DNA of 17,886 nucleotides. Origin: Verrucomicrobiales bacterium (GTDB lineage: Bacteria; Verrucomicrobiota; Verrucomicrobiia; Verrucomicrobiales; DEV007). The position numbers and the translations under genes were made by a program. Shown here piece by piece: positions 1-7,128 of the stretch (position 1 is its first letter; every line of letters begins with the position of its first letter). The notes beneath the pieces were generated by a model, which ran no database searches, was not told the DNA's origin, and saw only the letters and a list, made by a program, of their open reading frames with translations. The DNA lies in NCBI GenBank assembly GCA_013003335.1, contig JABDJT010000512.1, positions 1-17,886 on the forward strand, in the 5' to 3' direction.

Positions 1-2
1 GC

Positions 3-1226
3 ACGTGGACGATCCAGTACGGCAATGTATCCAACTGGTTGCACAAGCCGCTTCCACTCGAAACGCCCCGCGCGCTCACCGATGAAGAAGCCGCCGCTCT
101 TCAGAAATGGCATGACACGAAAGAAAAACTCGATGCCGATTTCGCGAAGCAGACCACGGCGGACGGCAAAAAATCTGTCGGTGGGAAACTGATCAACCAC
201 ACTATCAAGCAGGGCATTCCGGTTTTCGAGAAAGCGATGTCCGTCGAGGAAGCCTACGACGCGGGAGATTATGCAATCGCTGTCCGGGGTGATCCGCACA
301 CGCTCGGCGAGAAGGTGCCGCGCAGTTTCCTGCGGGTGGCAATGCCGACCGATGCACCCGATCCGGAGATCGAAAAAGGGGCGAGCGGTCGCCGCGAGTT
401 GGCGGAGTGGATCGCTTCCCCCGACAATCCGCTGACGGCCCGCGTCACGGTGAACCGGATTTGGCATCACCTGTTTGGCAGCGGAATCGTTCGCACACCG
501 GATAATTTCGGCACGACCGGCGAGCTCCCATCCCACCCTGAACTGCTCGATTACCTGGCGCGTGATTTCAACGAAAACGATTGGTCGTTCAAATCGACGA
601 TCCGCAAACTCATGCTGACCGATTTGTATCAGTCCAGTTCGATCCCGGCGGAGACTGCCTCGGAAATTGATCCGGAAAACCGCCTGTTTTCCCATCAAAA
701 CCGCCGCCGTCTCCAGGCCGAAGCCCTGCGCGACTCGATGCTGGCGATATCGGGCGAACTGGAGCCGTTTGAAGGCGGACGAACGATGCCGGCCAAGCTT
801 TCGATCGAGTATGACTACGATTTTACCGACGACACAATGCGGGCGGTTTACCTGCCGGTTTTCCGGAACAACCTCGACGACTTATTTGAGGTGTTCGATT
901 TTGCGAACCCGAACCTGCCGGCCGGAAAACGGAATGTCTCGACGATTCCGGGCCAGGCGCTGTTCCTGATGAATTCGGAATTCGTCGAAACCCGCAGCCG
1001 CACCGCCGCTGAAAAGCTGGTCGGCGAGATGGCTGAGGCCGACGACGAAGCGCGGATTTACGAACTTTATCGCCGAACGCTCAGCCGCGAGCCGACTGCT
1101 GAGGAAAGCGCCCTCGCCTACAGTTTCCTGCGGGAGTTTTCGAGCAAGGACGGTGACGAAACCAGGGCATGGACCGCGCTGCAGCAGGCGGTGTTTTCGT
1201 CCGTGGATTTCCGGTATTTGAACTGA
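3..1226 (+). CDS. PSD1 (DUF1553) domain protein, C-terminal part; 5' end outside the window
   Basis: The frame is open from the left edge, reading T-W-T-I-Q-Y-G before the first possible start (TTG at 39), so the true start lies upstream. The 407 residues present carry the hallmarks of the PSD1/DUF1553 domain: a GDPHTLGEKVPRSFLRV stretch, then RRELAEWIASPDNPLTARV, VNRIWHHLFGSGIVRTPDNF, the G-x-x-P-S-H-P-E-L-L-D-Y-L-A block and W-S-F-K-S-T-I-R-K-L. In complete members this domain follows a PSCyt1-type cytochrome c domain and DUF1549, which would be upstream of the window. These proteins are abundant in Planctomycetota and Verrucomicrobiota and are thought to be exported. Their biochemical role is not settled, and no catalytic residues can be named. 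The gene converges on the lipoprotein gene with 9 bp between stops, and I see no terminator there. Confidence 0.93.
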   Translation, partial: TWTIQYGNVSNWLHKPLPLETPRALTDEEAAALQKWHDTKEKLDADFAKQTTADGKKSVGGKLINHTIKQGIPVFEKAMSVEEAYDAGDYAIAVRGDPHTLGEKVPRSFLRVAMPTDAPDPEIEKGASGRRELAEWIASPDNPLTARVTVNRIWHHLFGSGIVRTPDNFGTTGELPSHPELLDYLARDFNENDWSFKSTIRKLMLTDLYQSSSIPAETASEIDPENRLFSHQNRRRLQAEALRDSMLAISGELEPFEGGRTMPAKLSIEYDYDFTDDTMRAVYLPVFRNNLDDLFEVFDFANPNLPAGKRNVSTIPGQALFLMNSEFVETRSRTAAEKLVGEMAEADDEARIYELYRRTLSREPTAEESALAYSFLREFSSKDGDETRAWTALQQAVFSSVDFRYLN

Positions 1227-1235
1227 GCCAGCCGG

Positions 1236-1772
1236 TTATCTCGGCACCGGCGGAATTTTCGGAGGAAGTCGCTTCGGATTATAGCGCTCCCCGGGCTGGA
1301 ACAGGAAGCCGGGCTTCGAACTGACTAGCTCGAATTTCGTCGGGCGAAATTCCGGCAAAACCAGATTCGAATTCGGGTCGTACCCTTCATCGCCGGTAAA
1401 GCTTCCACTAATCCGGTATTCGTAGTTGTGATCAAATCCGTGTCTCGGGCCGGAGGTCGGATCTTCCGGTACGCGATCAGGAATCCGGGTCACGCTTTCG
1501 TTCATCAACACCAGTTTCGAACTCGACCAAGGCTGGCCGGGACGGCGCAGGTAACCCCAGAATCGCGTGCCTTCGGTGAACCAGCGGCGGCCAATCCAGT
1601 AATCGCCGCGCGGCTCGGCGGCGATCGCAGCGGCCCGGCCCTTTACGGCGGGGTGGTTCGAGAAATTTCCGCCGCCCCCGGTTGTTTCGCAGGAGGTCAG
1701 GAAAATCGAGAGCGGCCCGCAAGTCGCTGCGACGAGCAGCAGACGGGACAATCGGGTCAAAATCAGCGTCAT
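1236..1772 (-). CDS. Small lipoprotein of unknown function
   Basis: This is a 178-residue protein. I place the start at the ATG at 1772, not the upstream candidate at 1832, because it gives a proper lipoprotein signal. Basic residues are followed by a hydrophobic stretch (LLLVAATCGPLSIFL) and a lipobox L-T-S-C with Cys28, then E-T-T-G-G-G-G. It should be lipidated and anchored in the cell envelope. The mature part is rich in Pro, Gly and aromatic residues (RRWFTEGTRFWGYLRRPGQP, later PEFRPTKFELVSSKPGFLF and a proline-rich tail). I do not recognise a named domain. It begins 22 bp after the stop of the MntR-like regulator gene, so the two are probably co-transcribed, with the regulator first. 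A link to metal homeostasis is only an inference from that. The ATG has no clear Shine-Dalgarno sequence. Confidence 0.85.
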   Translation of the reverse strand: MTLILTRLSRLLLVAATCGPLSIFLTSCETTGGGGNFSNHPAVKGRAAAIAAEPRGDYWIGRRWFTEGTRFWGYLRRPGQPWSSSKLVLMNESVTRIPDRVPEDPTSGPRHGFDHNYEYRISGSFTGDEGYDPNSNLVLPEFRPTKFELVSSKPGFLFQPGERYNPKRLPPKIPPVPR

Positions 1773-1794
1773 GAATAGCGTTGTGTGAGATGGG

Positions 1795-2229
1795 TCAGTC
1801 TTCTGTGCGGGTCGCATTCTTGATGCGTCCACACAACCGGGGATCGTTTTTCAATTCTACGATGATCTGCTCGATGCCTTTCAACGTTTGCGAACTGATG
1901 TGATGCTCCATGCCTTCCACGTCGTGGTATGCGGTCTCATCGTCGATGCCCAGTAATTTTAAAAATTCAGCCAGTATACTATGCCTTTTGATGATTCGTC
2001 GAGCGAGTTCTTCGCCTTCCGGCGTCAGGGTCATCCCCCGGTATTTCTCGTGTTTCACCAGTCCTTTCTCATCGAGGCGCCGGACCATGGCCGACACGCT
2101 TGGCGGCGCAATCTCAAGCCCCTTGGCGATATCCGCGACCCGTGCATAGCCCTTCTCGTCGATCAGGTGACTGATGATTTCGAGGTAATCTTCGACCGCG
2201 GTCGATTCAGGCGTGACGATGTTCGGCAT
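1795..2229 (-). CDS. mntR: MntR/DtxR-family manganese-responsive transcriptional regulator
   Basis: This 144-residue protein resembles Bacillus MntR along its length. The N-terminal winged helix-turn-helix is recognisable from DEKGYARVADIAKGLEI, then P-P-S-V-S-A-M-V-R-R-L and E-K-Y-R-G-M-T-L-T-P-E-G. The C-terminal half is the dimerisation and metal-binding domain. All six metal ligands known for MntR appear present: Asp14 and Glu17 in V-E-D-Y-L-E, His83 in K-R-H-S, and Glu105, Glu108 and His109 in D-V-E-G-M-E-H-H. The Asp at position 14 (Asp8 in Bacillus MntR) favours manganese over iron sensing. It lacks the SH3-like third domain of DtxR/IdeR, as MntR does. The family represses metal uptake genes or activates efflux genes when Mn(II) is bound; no transporter gene is visible nearby. 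A weak promoter candidate upstream is TTGCAA (2280-2285) and TTTAAA (2258-2263), 16 bp apart. I saw no clear MntR box. Confidence 0.93.
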   Translation of the reverse strand: MPNIVTPESTAVEDYLEIISHLIDEKGYARVADIAKGLEIAPPSVSAMVRRLDEKGLVKHEKYRGMTLTPEGEELARRIIKRHSILAEFLKLLGIDDETAYHDVEGMEHHISSQTLKGIEQIIVELKNDPRLCGRIKNATRTED

Positions 2230-2283
2230 TCAGAGAAACACGGAGTTTGGCGGATGTTTTAAAAAGTTTGAACCGAATTTTGC

Positions 2284-2328
2284 AAAAAAACGATCCAACA
2301 GGGTTTGTTCGGCGAACCAACCCTGTTG
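2284..2328 (-). terminator. Rho-independent terminator of the PQQ-like propeller gene
   Basis: Read on the minus strand, 12 bp after the gene stop, there is a near-perfect hairpin with arms CAACAGGGTTGGTTCG and CGAACAAACCCTGTTG. That is 16 paired positions with a single mismatch around one central base. It is followed by GATCG and seven T residues (2284-2290). The stem belongs to the palindromic repeat family described separately. Confidence 0.85.
2295..2328. repeat. Palindromic repeat, copy 1 (intergenic, used as a terminator)
   Basis: The left arm CCAACAGGGTTTGTTCG is identical over 17 bases to the copy at 9566. The right arm CGAACCAACCCTGTT is identical over 15 bases to the copy inside the aldose epimerase gene. 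On the plus strand the element is open in a frame that reads Q-Q-G-L-F-G-E-P-T-L-L. Confidence 0.85.
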
Positions 2329-2339
2329 AATTGTTTGGT

Positions 2340-3572
2340 CTATTTTCGCAAATCAACTGCGACACATTCGCCGTGTTCGTTCCGGATGTAAACGATTCCG
2401 TTCGCCAGCACGGGAACGGTCCAGACTTTTCCCGGCACGACTTTCGCTTTCAGGGTCGGTTCGTATTTTTCCGGCGTCAGCGGCGCGATTTGCAGTTCTC
2501 CCTGCTCGGTCACAACGATCAGGTGTGTGCCGCCCCCGGCCACGGACATCGCTCCGTGGGCGACCGATTCTTCGAGCCATTTCGTTTCGCCTGTCACCAT
2601 TTCGAGGCATTTCAAACCGGTGCCGTCCTGGCGCTCGTTTCCGTCGATCCCGTATAAATGGCCGTCCACCAGCACGCTGGCGTTCATCTGGTTTTTCATG
2701 TCGCGGCTCTGCCAGATTTTAATCGGATCGCCCGTGCCGGGCCCCTTCCAATCGAGCAAAACCGCGCCCTTTCCGTATCCGGAGGAAATAAAAACGTAAT
2801 CGCCGGACACGATTGGCTCGGCGGCATTCACGCCGTAGCGGGTCATCCAGCGATGGTTCCAATACTGCTTGCCGGTAGCCGGGACGATACAGGCGTAACC
2901 TTTTTTGTGGGAAACAATCGCCAGCTGCTCGCCGTCTTTCTCGAACAAATACGGCGTCGAATAGCCCGCTTCACCACCGCCGTTCTTGATCAGTTCCGAA
3001 CCATCTTTTTTGTCGAGGACCAGGCCGTTTTCGCCCGCAGCGAGGATCAGCAGGTCGCCTTTCACCACGGGCGCGCCGGTAAACCCCCAGGTCGGAGCCG
3101 TGAATCCGAAATCATCTTTCAAGTGTTTCGTCCATTTCACATCTCCCGTTTTTGCGTCGAGCGCGGAGATTTGCCCACGCCGCGCGACGTGATAGGCCAC
3201 GCCCTCATGAATCGTCACAGCGCCCGTCGTGCCGCCGGCGTAATACTTCGGGTCGAGCGGATTGGTGTAGTCGTATTTCCACTTTTCATCGCCGGTCATG
3301 GCGTCAAAACAGAAAATCGTGCCGGTACTTTGGCCGTTGTGACCAGTCACATAAGCCAGCCCATCGGCGATTGTGAATGCCGAGTGCCCAAGGCCAACCT
3401 TCACGGACCACAAAATTTTGACATCCCCTTCCGTTTTGAAATTCGTTTCCTTTGAAATGCCGTTCTGATCCGGGCCGCGGAAAATCGGCCATTCATCTGC
3501 GTGCGATTGCGGAATCAAAAGCGCGCCGAGGGCGCAAAATTTGACGGCTTGAAAAACAATACGAAATTTCAT
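2340..3572 (-). CDS. Exported PQQ-binding-like beta-propeller repeat protein
   Basis: This is a 410-residue protein. The ATG at 3572 is chosen because it gives a compact signal peptide (MKFRIVFQ, hydrophobic core to L-L-I-P-Q-S-H-A, likely cut before Asp26). A TTG six codons upstream is less likely. The mature protein opens with E-W-P-I-F-R-G-P-D-Q-N-G, the usual start of planctomycetal and verrucomicrobial PQQ-like propellers. Repeated blades have the form 'ILWSVKVGLGHS', 'IFCFDAMTGDEKWKYD', 'ISALDAKTGDVKWTKH', 'CIVPATGKQYWNH', 'CLEMVTGETKWLEES' and 'VYIRNEHGECVAVDLRK', that is, A-x-T-G-x-x-x-W motifs like those of quinoprotein dehydrogenases and BamB. I see no conserved dehydrogenase active site, so whether it binds PQQ or acts as an enzyme is unknown. 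It probably sits in the periplasm. It diverges from the aldose epimerase gene with only 3 bp between start codons. Confidence 0.9.
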   Translation of the reverse strand: MKFRIVFQAVKFCALGALLIPQSHADEWPIFRGPDQNGISKETNFKTEGDVKILWSVKVGLGHSAFTIADGLAYVTGHNGQSTGTIFCFDAMTGDEKWKYDYTNPLDPKYYAGGTTGAVTIHEGVAYHVARRGQISALDAKTGDVKWTKHLKDDFGFTAPTWGFTGAPVVKGDLLILAAGENGLVLDKKDGSELIKNGGGEAGYSTPYLFEKDGEQLAIVSHKKGYACIVPATGKQYWNHRWMTRYGVNAAEPIVSGDYVFISSGYGKGAVLLDWKGPGTGDPIKIWQSRDMKNQMNASVLVDGHLYGIDGNERQDGTGLKCLEMVTGETKWLEESVAHGAMSVAGGGTHLIVVTEQGELQIAPLTPEKYEPTLKAKVVPGKVWTVPVLANGIVYIRNEHGECVAVDLRK

Positions 3573-3575
3573 CCC

Positions 3576-4739
3576 ATGAATCTCCCTCAACTCTCCCGCC
3601 TCGCAACCGCCGCGTTTCTCGTTTGTGTGGGAGGCGGCACGATTTTCGGTCAGCAGCCTGTTCCAAAAGTTCCCCAGGTCCCCTTGAAACCCGAATCAGA
3701 CAAAACACTCATCACCGGTCCCGTCACTCGCGCGACCTGGGGAAAAACAAAAGCCGGGGAAGTCGTTGATCTTTTCACCCTGACCAGCTCGCTCGGTATC
3801 CGCGCCCGGATTGCGACTTACGGCGCGCTCCTGGTTTCGCTGGAAACGCCGGACCGCGAGGGCGTGGCGAATGACATCACAATTTCCTACCCCGACCTCG
3901 CCGCGGCGGAACAAGGTGGGCTGAACGGCAACGTTGTCGGCCGTTTTGCCAATCGAATCGACACGGGTGGATTCACGATCGACGGGAAGAGACACGACCT
4001 CGAGACCGTAAATCAAAAAACCAACGTTCACATCCACGGCGGCAAGCAGGGCATCCAGCGCCAGGTCTGGGAAGGCAAGCCGATCGAGGGAAATGATTGG
4101 ATCGGTGTCCGTCTCGAGCACACCAGCCCGGATAGTCACGAGGGCTTTCCAGGTGAGGTGAAATTCATCGTCGAATACCGGCTCGATGACGATTCGCTGA
4201 CAATCGACTACAAGGCCACGACAACGAAGCCCACGCACCTGAACCTGACGAATCACGCCTACTTCAACCTGTCCGGCGAGCCGGGCACCTCGATTTCCGA
4301 CCACGTTCTCGAACTGAAAGCCGAACACATTCTCGCGATCGACGATCGCAAAATTCCGACCGGAAAATATCTGCCAGTGAAAGGCACGCCCTTCGATTTT
4401 CTGAAAGGAAAGCCAATCGCGGATCAAATTCACGACGTGGAAGGCGGCGGATACGATCACTGCTTCGTTTTGAACAAACAGGGCTCGCTCGCCGAACCAA
4501 CCCTGTTCGGACGGATCACCGACCCAAAAAGCGGGCGGGTCATGGAGATTTTGACGACCCAGCCCGGCTGCCAAATTTACACGGCGAACCATTACAAGGA
4601 TCCGAAATGGCCTGCGATCTGTTTTGAAACCCAGCACTTCCCGGACGCGCCGAACAAGCCGAATTTCCCATCGACCCTGCTGAAACCGGGCGAGGAGTTC
4701 CGCGAAGTGACTGTTTTCCAGTTTGGGATTGCAAAATGA
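3576..4739 (+). CDS. galM: Exported aldose 1-epimerase (mutarotase)
   Basis: This is a 387-residue protein of the GalM family, which interconverts alpha and beta anomers of aldoses. The ATG at 3576 is chosen because it opens a signal peptide (MNLPQLSR, hydrophobic TAAFLVCVGGGTIFG, likely cut before Gln26), so the enzyme should be periplasmic, not cytoplasmic. Expected active-site residues are present: Arg in G-R-F-A-N-R-I (about 123-128), His154 in H-I-H-G-G, His227 in N-L-T-N-H-A-Y-F-N-L, Asp294 in G-G-Y-D-H, and the catalytic base Glu351 in C-F-E-T-Q-H-F-P-D-A-P-N. Residues 301-311 (K-Q-G-S-L-A-E-P-T-L-F) are encoded by a copy of a palindromic repeat that is otherwise intergenic. They fall between the conserved Y-D-H strand and the D-P-x-S-G-R segment, a place where family members normally have a short variable loop. 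No Shine-Dalgarno sequence is visible. Confidence 0.93.
   Translation: MNLPQLSRLATAAFLVCVGGGTIFGQQPVPKVPQVPLKPESDKTLITGPVTRATWGKTKAGEVVDLFTLTSSLGIRARIATYGALLVSLETPDREGVANDITISYPDLAAAEQGGLNGNVVGRFANRIDTGGFTIDGKRHDLETVNQKTNVHIHGGKQGIQRQVWEGKPIEGNDWIGVRLEHTSPDSHEGFPGEVKFIVEYRLDDDSLTIDYKATTTKPTHLNLTNHAYFNLSGEPGTSISDHVLELKAEHILAIDDRKIPTGKYLPVKGTPFDFLKGKPIADQIHDVEGGGYDHCFVLNKQGSLAEPTLFGRITDPKSGRVMEILTTQPGCQIYTANHYKDPKWPAICFETQHFPDAPNKPNFPSTLLKPGEEFREVTVFQFGIAK
4477..4507 (+). repeat. Palindromic repeat, copy 3, inside the aldose epimerase coding sequence
   Basis: Arms AACAGGG (4477-4483) and CCCTGTT (4501-4507) have exactly the spacing of copy 1, and the right 15 bases CGAACCAACCCTGTT are identical. 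Overall 27 of 31 positions match copy 1. Three of the four differences break inner stem pairs, so this copy would fold less well. It is read in frame as K-Q-G-S-L-A-E-P-T-L-F, the same frame that gives Q-Q-G-L-F-G-E-P-T-L-L in copy 1. Confidence 0.75.
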
Positions 4740-4812
4740 CGCCCGCGATGCGGTTTCCTTGATTGGTTATCCCCGCTTTTCCCCACGTTGATTCGGTGCT
4801 TTTTTGGGCGCA

Positions 4813-7071
4813 ATGCCTTTGGCCGAAACAGACGACGGAGATTTTGAACCGGACGAACGATTTTTCGCGAAACTGCCGGAAGATCTGTCCGGACAGGTGA
4901 ACGGTGGAGACGTGCTCGTTTCGATGGAAACGGACACGAAGCGCGACGGCTCTTTCGGCCCGGCTTATCTCGTTCTCACGGAATCGGAGGCGCTGGCGCT
5001 CGAGGAAGGCGAAGATCCACTGCGAATCCCGTTTTCAGAAATCGAGTCGGCGGAGAATGATGAATTATTCGGCGGTGGACGGATCCTGCTGAAAACAAAG
5101 GCCGACGAGAAAATCTCGTTGATCAATCACAGCCGGAACCTCGTGCCGGAGTTCGCGGCCGCAACGCGAATCATCGACGATGAGGCAAACGGACGGGACT
5201 GGATTTTCCCGGAGCTGGAGGGCCCGGCCTTTTCCGAAGGCGGCGTTCCCCTGCCTGAACGCGGCGGTCGCAGCCCGCTCGACATGCCGCGCGGGAAAAT
5301 TTTCCGGCGCATGTGGCAATTCATGAAGCCTTACCAGGCGAAAACGATCAGCTTCATGATCCTGATCGCGATTTCAGTGCTGGCGCAAATGGCCGTCCCG
5401 CTAATCACGAAATATATTGTTGATGATATCCTGCGCGACTCGAACGCAGCAGCGGAATCGGTCAGCCGATTGAATTTTTACGTCTCCCTTCTCGCTCTCA
5501 GTTTCGTGATCATCTTATCGACGCGGATTTTTGCGAACGTGCAGAAAGTCTGGATTTCCGGGCGACTCACCACCGACCTGCGCAACCAGCTTCACCGGCA
5601 GATGCAGCGGCTGAAAATGGGTTACCACAACAAGAAGGAGAGCGGCGAGCTGATTGGGCGGGTGATGAATGACACGGCCGACCTCCAGCATTTTTTCGTC
5701 GATGGCGTGCCGTTCATCCTGATCAATGCGCTGATGTTCGTCGGGATCGGCACGATTCTGTTGGTGCTGCATCCGCTCCTGGCCCTGTGCGTATTCCTAC
5801 CCGTGCCGCTGCTGCTCGGCGGCGGAACGTGGTTTTGGAAAAAACTGGTCCCGCTGTTTCATAAGCGTTCGAACCGTATTTCCGTGCTGCACTCCACCCT
5901 CGGTGAATCGATCAAAGGCGTGCAGGCAGTGAAAGCGCTCGGGCAGGAATCGCGGCGTCACCGGACGTTTACCGGCGGCAACGAGGACCTGTTCGGCGTC
6001 GGATTCCGCGTGGAGAAAACCTTTGTCAGCTTTTTCGAAGTGATGGCCTTTTGCATGGGGCTCGGCACGGTGGCCGTTTGGTACTTCGGCGGGCACGCGA
6101 TCTTGGACAAGACATTCTCTGTCGGCGATCTCGTCGCGTTTATCGGCTACATGGCCATGTTTTACGGGCCGCTGCAGTGGTTCACGGCGGTGGTGAACTG
6201 GATGACGCACGCCTTCGCCAGCTCAGAGCGGATTTTGCAGGTACTCGATCAGAAGCCGGAGGCCTACGACGATCCGGACGCGCTGCCGCTGCCGCGGACG
6301 AAAGGCAAAATCGAGTTCGACAACGTGCGGTTCAGCTACAATCGCGGGAAAGAAATCATCAAGGGCATCTCGTTTGAAATTCAGCCCGGCGAGATGATCG
6401 GGCTGGTCGGAAAGAGTGGCGCCGGAAAATCAACGATCATCAATTTGGTCTGCCGGTTTTACGATGTCGACTCCGGCGAAATCCGCGTGGATGGGCACGA
6501 TATCCGCAAAATCAAGCTGCAGGACTGGAGGAAAAACATCGGCATCGTGATGCAGGATCCGTTTCTGTTCAGCGCCTCGATTGCCGAAAACATCGCCTAC
6601 GGGACCCCTGGGGCGACGTTTGAAGATATTGTCCGGGCCGCCCGTGCGGCAGAGGCACACGAGTTCATTTTGGACAAGGAAGAGGGCTACGACACGGTCG
6701 TCGGCGAAGGTGGTGTCGATTTGTCCGGCGGCGAAAAACAACGACTGGCGATCGCGCGCGCGATTTTGAACGACCCGCCCGTTTTGATTTTGGACGAAGC
6801 AACATCCGCGGTGGATTCCGAGACGGAAAAAGCCATCCAGGCTGCGATTTCCAATCTCGTGAAAGGCCGGACGACGATCGCGATTGCCCACCGCCTCGCC
6901 ACGCTGCGCAATGCCGACCGGCTCGTCGTGATCGAGGATGGGAGAGTGATTGAGCAGGGTAATCACGAGGAACTGCTCGAAAAAGAAGACGGCCATTTCG
7001 CCAACCTGGTGAAATTGCAGGCGGAGAATAATCAGCTTCGCGGCGAGCAGATAGCGTATTCGATGGAGTGA
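4813..7071 (+). CDS. ABC exporter, fused membrane and ATPase domains, with an extra N-terminal domain
   Basis: This is a 752-residue half-transporter of the type I exporter (MsbA/LmrA-like) family. The ATG at 4813 is preferred to a TTG three codons upstream. Residues 1 to about 150 are an acidic soluble domain not found in ordinary exporters; a strand-rich stretch (PAYLVLTESEALALEEG to GGGRILLKTK) resembles a PH-like fold. The transmembrane domain spans roughly 170-455. The ATPase domain shows Walker A G-K-S-G-A-G-K-S-T (533-541), the Q-loop V-M-Q-D (Gln581), signature L-S-G-G-E (637-641), Walker B V-L-I-L-D-E (657-662) and H-loop His693, so it should be active. It probably works as a homodimer in the inner membrane. 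The substrate cannot be deduced; lipids, peptides and drugs are all handled by this family. The next gene, for a secreted protein, starts 57 bp downstream. Confidence 0.93.
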   Translation: MPLAETDDGDFEPDERFFAKLPEDLSGQVNGGDVLVSMETDTKRDGSFGPAYLVLTESEALALEEGEDPLRIPFSEIESAENDELFGGGRILLKTKADEKISLINHSRNLVPEFAAATRIIDDEANGRDWIFPELEGPAFSEGGVPLPERGGRSPLDMPRGKIFRRMWQFMKPYQAKTISFMILIAISVLAQMAVPLITKYIVDDILRDSNAAAESVSRLNFYVSLLALSFVIILSTRIFANVQKVWISGRLTTDLRNQLHRQMQRLKMGYHNKKESGELIGRVMNDTADLQHFFVDGVPFILINALMFVGIGTILLVLHPLLALCVFLPVPLLLGGGTWFWKKLVPLFHKRSNRISVLHSTLGESIKGVQAVKALGQESRRHRTFTGGNEDLFGVGFRVEKTFVSFFEVMAFCMGLGTVAVWYFGGHAILDKTFSVGDLVAFIGYMAMFYGPLQWFTAVVNWMTHAFASSERILQVLDQKPEAYDDPDALPLPRTKGKIEFDNVRFSYNRGKEIIKGISFEIQPGEMIGLVGKSGAGKSTIINLVCRFYDVDSGEIRVDGHDIRKIKLQDWRKNIGIVMQDPFLFSASIAENIAYGTPGATFEDIVRAARAAEAHEFILDKEEGYDTVVGEGGVDLSGGEKQRLAIARAILNDPPVLILDEATSAVDSETEKAIQAAISNLVKGRTTIAIAHRLATLRNADRLVVIEDGRVIEQGNHEELLEKEDGHFANLVKLQAENNQLRGEQIAYSME

Positions 7072-7128
7072 ATTTCAAGTACCGGTTTTGCCTTTCCAAG
7101 AACGACGATTTTGGATACGGTTCCGCCA

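Noticed and set aside
39..1226. TTG at 39 as the start of the PSD1 gene
   Set aside because: The frame is open to the window edge with family-like sequence, and the missing N-terminal domains show that the gene begins upstream.
2658..3455. 265-codon open frame on the plus strand across the PQQ-like gene
   Set aside because: It is the shadow of a propeller gene with clear repeated W-containing blades. No signal, motif or ribosome binding site supports it.
3696..4637. 313-codon open frame on the minus strand across the epimerase gene
   Set aside because: It is the antisense shadow of a gene with a complete signal peptide and all GalM catalytic residues. Its own translation shows no domain or signal.
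4749..4812. Possible terminator or promoter between the epimerase and the ABC exporter
   Set aside because: CCGC-GAT-GCGG is only a four-pair stem with a short T run, and no convincing -35/-10 pair is present, so I make no call.
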